Origin: Ileibacterium sp.
GTDB taxonomy: Bacteria; Bacillota_I; Bacilli_A; Erysipelotrichales; Erysipelotrichaceae
Direction: 5' to 3'
DNA: 6,898 nt
NCBI GenBank assembly: GCA_021443945.1
Contig: JABUSF010000002.1
Span: forward strand, 95,200 to 102,097
Of this stretch, positions 5,072 through 6,898 are shown piece after piece. How positions within the stretch are numbered: position 1 is the first letter of the stretch; each line of letters begins with the position of its first letter. The notes beneath the pieces are model-generated. The model ran no database searches and was not told the origin of the DNA. It saw only the letters and a list, made by a program, of their open reading frames with translations. The position numbers and the translations under genes are program-made.

Positions 5072-5494
5072 ATGAAATACATGATTCTGGTATCTCACGG
5101 AGACTTTGCCAACGGCCTGCACGATGCGCTGCAGATGCTGGCTGGAAAAAGAGATGATGTTCTGTCCATCGGTCTTGGCAAAGATTCCAATGTAGATGAA
5201 CTGGCAGAAAACTTTGCCAAACTCATTGAACCGGTTACAGAAAACGATCAGATCCTGGTTCTTGCTGATCTGATCGGAGGCTCACCGCTGACCACTGTGC
5301 TGAACGTGCTCAATGAAAAAGGCTTTATGCCAAACACACAAATCATGGGCGGCATGAACCTGCCCCTGGCTCTGACTTCAGTATTGATGAAAGACACATT
5401 TGATGGGGATGTGCTTTCAGAGATGGTTCTCAAAGAGGCACATGAAGGCCTTCGGGAATATGTCATCGCTGCTGAAGAAGACGACGACATTTAG
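5072..5494 (+). CDS. PTS mannose-family subunit IIA
   Basis: This 140-residue cytoplasmic phosphocarrier accepts phosphate from HPr and passes it to IIB. The start MKYMILVSHGDFANGL places the active histidine at 9, equivalent to His10 of E. coli ManX. The DLIGGSP motif (D66, S71) is the conserved second part of the active site, and the MGGMNLPLAL segment is typical of the EIIA-Man fold. The length equals a free-standing IIA domain, so this is the unfused arrangement, as in N-acetylgalactosamine-type systems, and not a ManX-like IIAB fusion. It is first in the operon, 20 bases ahead of IIB. The tail ends EEDDDI, an acidic end resembling that of IIC in the same operon. The family is certain; the sugar is not determined. 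Confidence 0.95.
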   Translation: MKYMILVSHGDFANGLHDALQMLAGKRDDVLSIGLGKDSNVDELAENFAKLIEPVTENDQILVLADLIGGSPLTTVLNVLNEKGFMPNTQIMGGMNLPLALTSVLMKDTFDGDVLSEMVLKEAHEGLREYVIAAEEDDDI

Positions 5495-5514
5495 AAGAAA
5501 AGGAGAGAGAAAAA

Positions 5515-6006
5515 ATGTCAGTATCATTTGTTAGAATCGACGACCGTATGATTCACGGTCAGACCTGCACACGCTGGGCAAAAGAATACCCATGCGATGG
5601 GCTTATTGCTGTCAATGACAAAGCGGCTGGAAACAGTGTTCTGAAATCTGCTTACAAAGCAGCCAGCGGAAAGAAAACATTCGTCTGGGATCTGGAGGCT
5701 TTCAATGCAAAGAGCCAGAAAGTTCTCGACTCTGACACCAACTACTTCCTGATCACAAAAAATCCAGTTGATATGAAAACCATTCTGGTGGATCAGGGAT
5801 TTAAACCTGGCGTGGACACCATCATTGTCGGACCATGCAACGATCGTCCAAACGCAGTGAAACTGGGCAACAACCAGTCCATCACTCAGGAAGAAGCAGA
5901 TGCCTTCCAGGCGATTTCGGATGCCGGCTACAAAGTGAAATTTGCCCTGCTTCCAGACGTAAGCATCGGAACCTGGGACGATTTCAAAGGCAAATTTGGA
6001 TATTAG
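5515..6006 (+). CDS. PTS mannose-family subunit IIB
   Basis: This 163-residue cytoplasmic phosphotransferase (PTSIIB_sor family) moves phosphate from IIA to the incoming sugar at the membrane subunits. The signature VRIDDRMIHGQ places the phosphorylated histidine at 14. Sequence consistent with the family continues in the stretch DTIIVGPCNDRPNAVKLG and in VSIGTWDDFKGKFGY at the end. Length matches a single IIB domain. After the active histidine the sequence is HGQTCTRW, where HGQVATRW-like versions are more familiar; I attach no function to the cysteine. It lies 20 bases after IIA behind the strong site AAAGGAG (5499-5505), and 18 bases before IIC. Confidence 0.95.
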   Translation: MSVSFVRIDDRMIHGQTCTRWAKEYPCDGLIAVNDKAAGNSVLKSAYKAASGKKTFVWDLEAFNAKSQKVLDSDTNYFLITKNPVDMKTILVDQGFKPGVDTIIVGPCNDRPNAVKLGNNQSITQEEADAFQAISDAGYKVKFALLPDVSIGTWDDFKGKFGY

Positions 6007-6024
6007 AAAGCAGGTGAATCCATC

Positions 6025-6873
6025 ATGACTGTTTCTTGGCTTCAAGCTGCTATATTAGGCCTCTTTGCCTGCCTTTCCAGTATGCCTGGTCTTGGCGGCA
6101 CATCCTTTGGAAACTACACATTAGGACGCCCTCTGGTCGGCGGTCTGGTGTGCGGACTTGTTCTTGGCGATCTTCAGTCGGGCATTCTGGTCGGTGTGGC
6201 CATGCAGATTGTATACATCGCCCTGGTTACTCCAGGAGGAACTGTTTCTGCAGACGTTCGTGCTGTCAGCTACATCGGTATTCCTTTGGCAATGATCGCA
6301 TTAAAGAGCTATGGGCTGTCTCCTGAATCTGCAGACGGTCAGGCCTTGGCTACTTCCTTTGGTTCCATGGTTGGTACAGTGGGTACTGTTCTTTTCTACG
6401 GCACAGCAACAATGAACCTGCTCTGGCAGCACATTGGCTGGAAAGCGGTAGAAAACGGCAACTACAAGCAGCTGTATGCAGTAGACATGATTTATCCATG
6501 GATCTCTCATATTATCTTCTCCTTTTTGCCAACCATGATCATGGTTAAAATGGGAGCTCCAATGGTTGATATGATCAAAACGTATCTGCCAATGGACGGA
6601 CTGGCAATGAAGACCCTGTTTACTGTCGGTTCTCTTCTGCCATGCGTTGGTATCGCCATTCTGCTGAAGCAGATCGTTACCAAAGCCATTGACTTCATTC
6701 CATTCTTCTTTGGTTTCACACTGGCTGCTTCCATGGGCATTAACCTGGTTGCTTCCACTGTTGTAGCTGCCATGTTTGCAATGCTGATCTACCGCTTAAA
6801 GATGCTGTCCTTTAAGCAGAGCGCTGCGGCTGAAGTTGACGTCATTATCGATGATGACGAGGAGGATATCTAA
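6025..6873 (+). CDS. PTS mannose-family membrane subunit IIC
   Basis: This 282-residue membrane subunit (EII-Sor / IIC-Man family) forms the sugar channel together with IID. Hydrophobic segments span nearly the whole length. The family-like N-terminal region includes SMPGLGG (19-25), GRPLVGGLVCGLVLGD (34-49) and the stretch MQIVYIALVTPGGTVSADV. It is slightly longer than the usual 260-270 residues because of a hydrophilic tail ending VIIDDDEEDI. AGGTGA (6012-6017) lies seven bases before ATG 6025. Bases 6859-6865 of the acidic tail also form GAGGAGG, the ribosome site for IID. Transport of a mannose-group sugar or amino sugar is expected, but the substrate cannot be read from sequence. Confidence 0.95.
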   Translation: MTVSWLQAAILGLFACLSSMPGLGGTSFGNYTLGRPLVGGLVCGLVLGDLQSGILVGVAMQIVYIALVTPGGTVSADVRAVSYIGIPLAMIALKSYGLSPESADGQALATSFGSMVGTVGTVLFYGTATMNLLWQHIGWKAVENGNYKQLYAVDMIYPWISHIIFSFLPTMIMVKMGAPMVDMIKTYLPMDGLAMKTLFTVGSLLPCVGIAILLKQIVTKAIDFIPFFFGFTLAASMGINLVASTVVAAMFAMLIYRLKMLSFKQSAAAEVDVIIDDDEEDI

Positions 6874-6874
6874 G

Positions 6875-6898
6875 ATGGAAAAGAAAATCTCCAAGAAG
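6875..6898 (+). CDS. Start of PTS mannose-family subunit IID (partial, runs off window)
   Basis: ATG at 6875 opens one base after the IIC stop and reads MEKKISKK to the window edge. GAGGAGG (6859-6865) lies nine bases upstream inside the IIC tail. A lysine-rich start straight after IIC is typical of IID, which completes the IIC-IID membrane complex, and gene order IIA-IIB-IIC-IID is standard. Only eight codons are visible, so the assignment rests mostly on position. Confidence 0.75.

Noticed and set aside
5524..6045. 173-codon antisense frame opposite IIB
   Set aside because: It is opposite a strongly conserved PTS gene, with no family features. Treated as a shadow frame.
1..6898. CRISPR arrays, tRNA or rRNA genes, insertion sequences, phage genes
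   Set aside because: No repeated spacer structure, no transfer or ribosomal RNA signatures and no transposase, integrase or terminal repeats were seen. The window looks like a normal chromosomal sugar-utilisation locus.

Overview
The window reads as a low-to-moderate GC Bacillota (Firmicutes) chromosome, probably a gut anaerobe of the Erysipelotrichia or Clostridia type. Grounds are strong GGAGG ribosome sites, tightly packed same-strand genes, a mannose-family PTS, and short U-tailed intrinsic terminators. The genus cannot be fixed from this sequence alone. All supported genes are on the + strand.

Layout. (1) 1-64 holds the last codons of an unidentified upstream gene. (2) 65-666 is a 600-base stretch with no normal-sized gene. 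It carries a possible 19-codon ORF behind a near-perfect Shine-Dalgarno, two hairpins overlapping that ORF, an intrinsic terminator at about 326-352, several short palindromes, and a candidate promoter before the next gene. (3) 667-4908 is a four-gene sensory operon: an RbsB-like sugar-binding protein with an N-terminal membrane anchor, a NarL/DesK-type (HisKA_3) histidine kinase, a LuxR/NarL-type response regulator, and a second, family-1 solute-binding protein that is also N-terminally anchored. No permease or ATPase accompanies the binding proteins. The operon ends in a clear intrinsic terminator at 4915-4939. (4) 4940-5071 is a short control region rich in GTCAT/ATGAC half-sites. (5) 5072-6898 is a mannose-family PTS operon, IIA-IIB-IIC-IID, with IID cut by the window edge after eight codons.

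How the parts likely work together (inference). The two anchored binding proteins capture a monosaccharide and perhaps an oligosaccharide outside the cell. They signal to the kinase, whose own extracellular parts are short. The kinase phosphorylates the LuxR-type regulator, which switches on the adjacent PTS that imports and phosphorylates the sugar. A 14-bp inverted repeat, ATGAC-N4-GTCAT, is perfect before the PTS operon, and a 12/14 match lies before the sensory operon. It is a candidate operator for the regulator and would imply feedback on its own operon.

The most interesting points are the transporter-less quartet of two binding proteins, kinase and regulator controlling a PTS; the shared operator candidate; and the small structured/peptide locus at about 203-352. 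The sugar is not identifiable from sequence alone.
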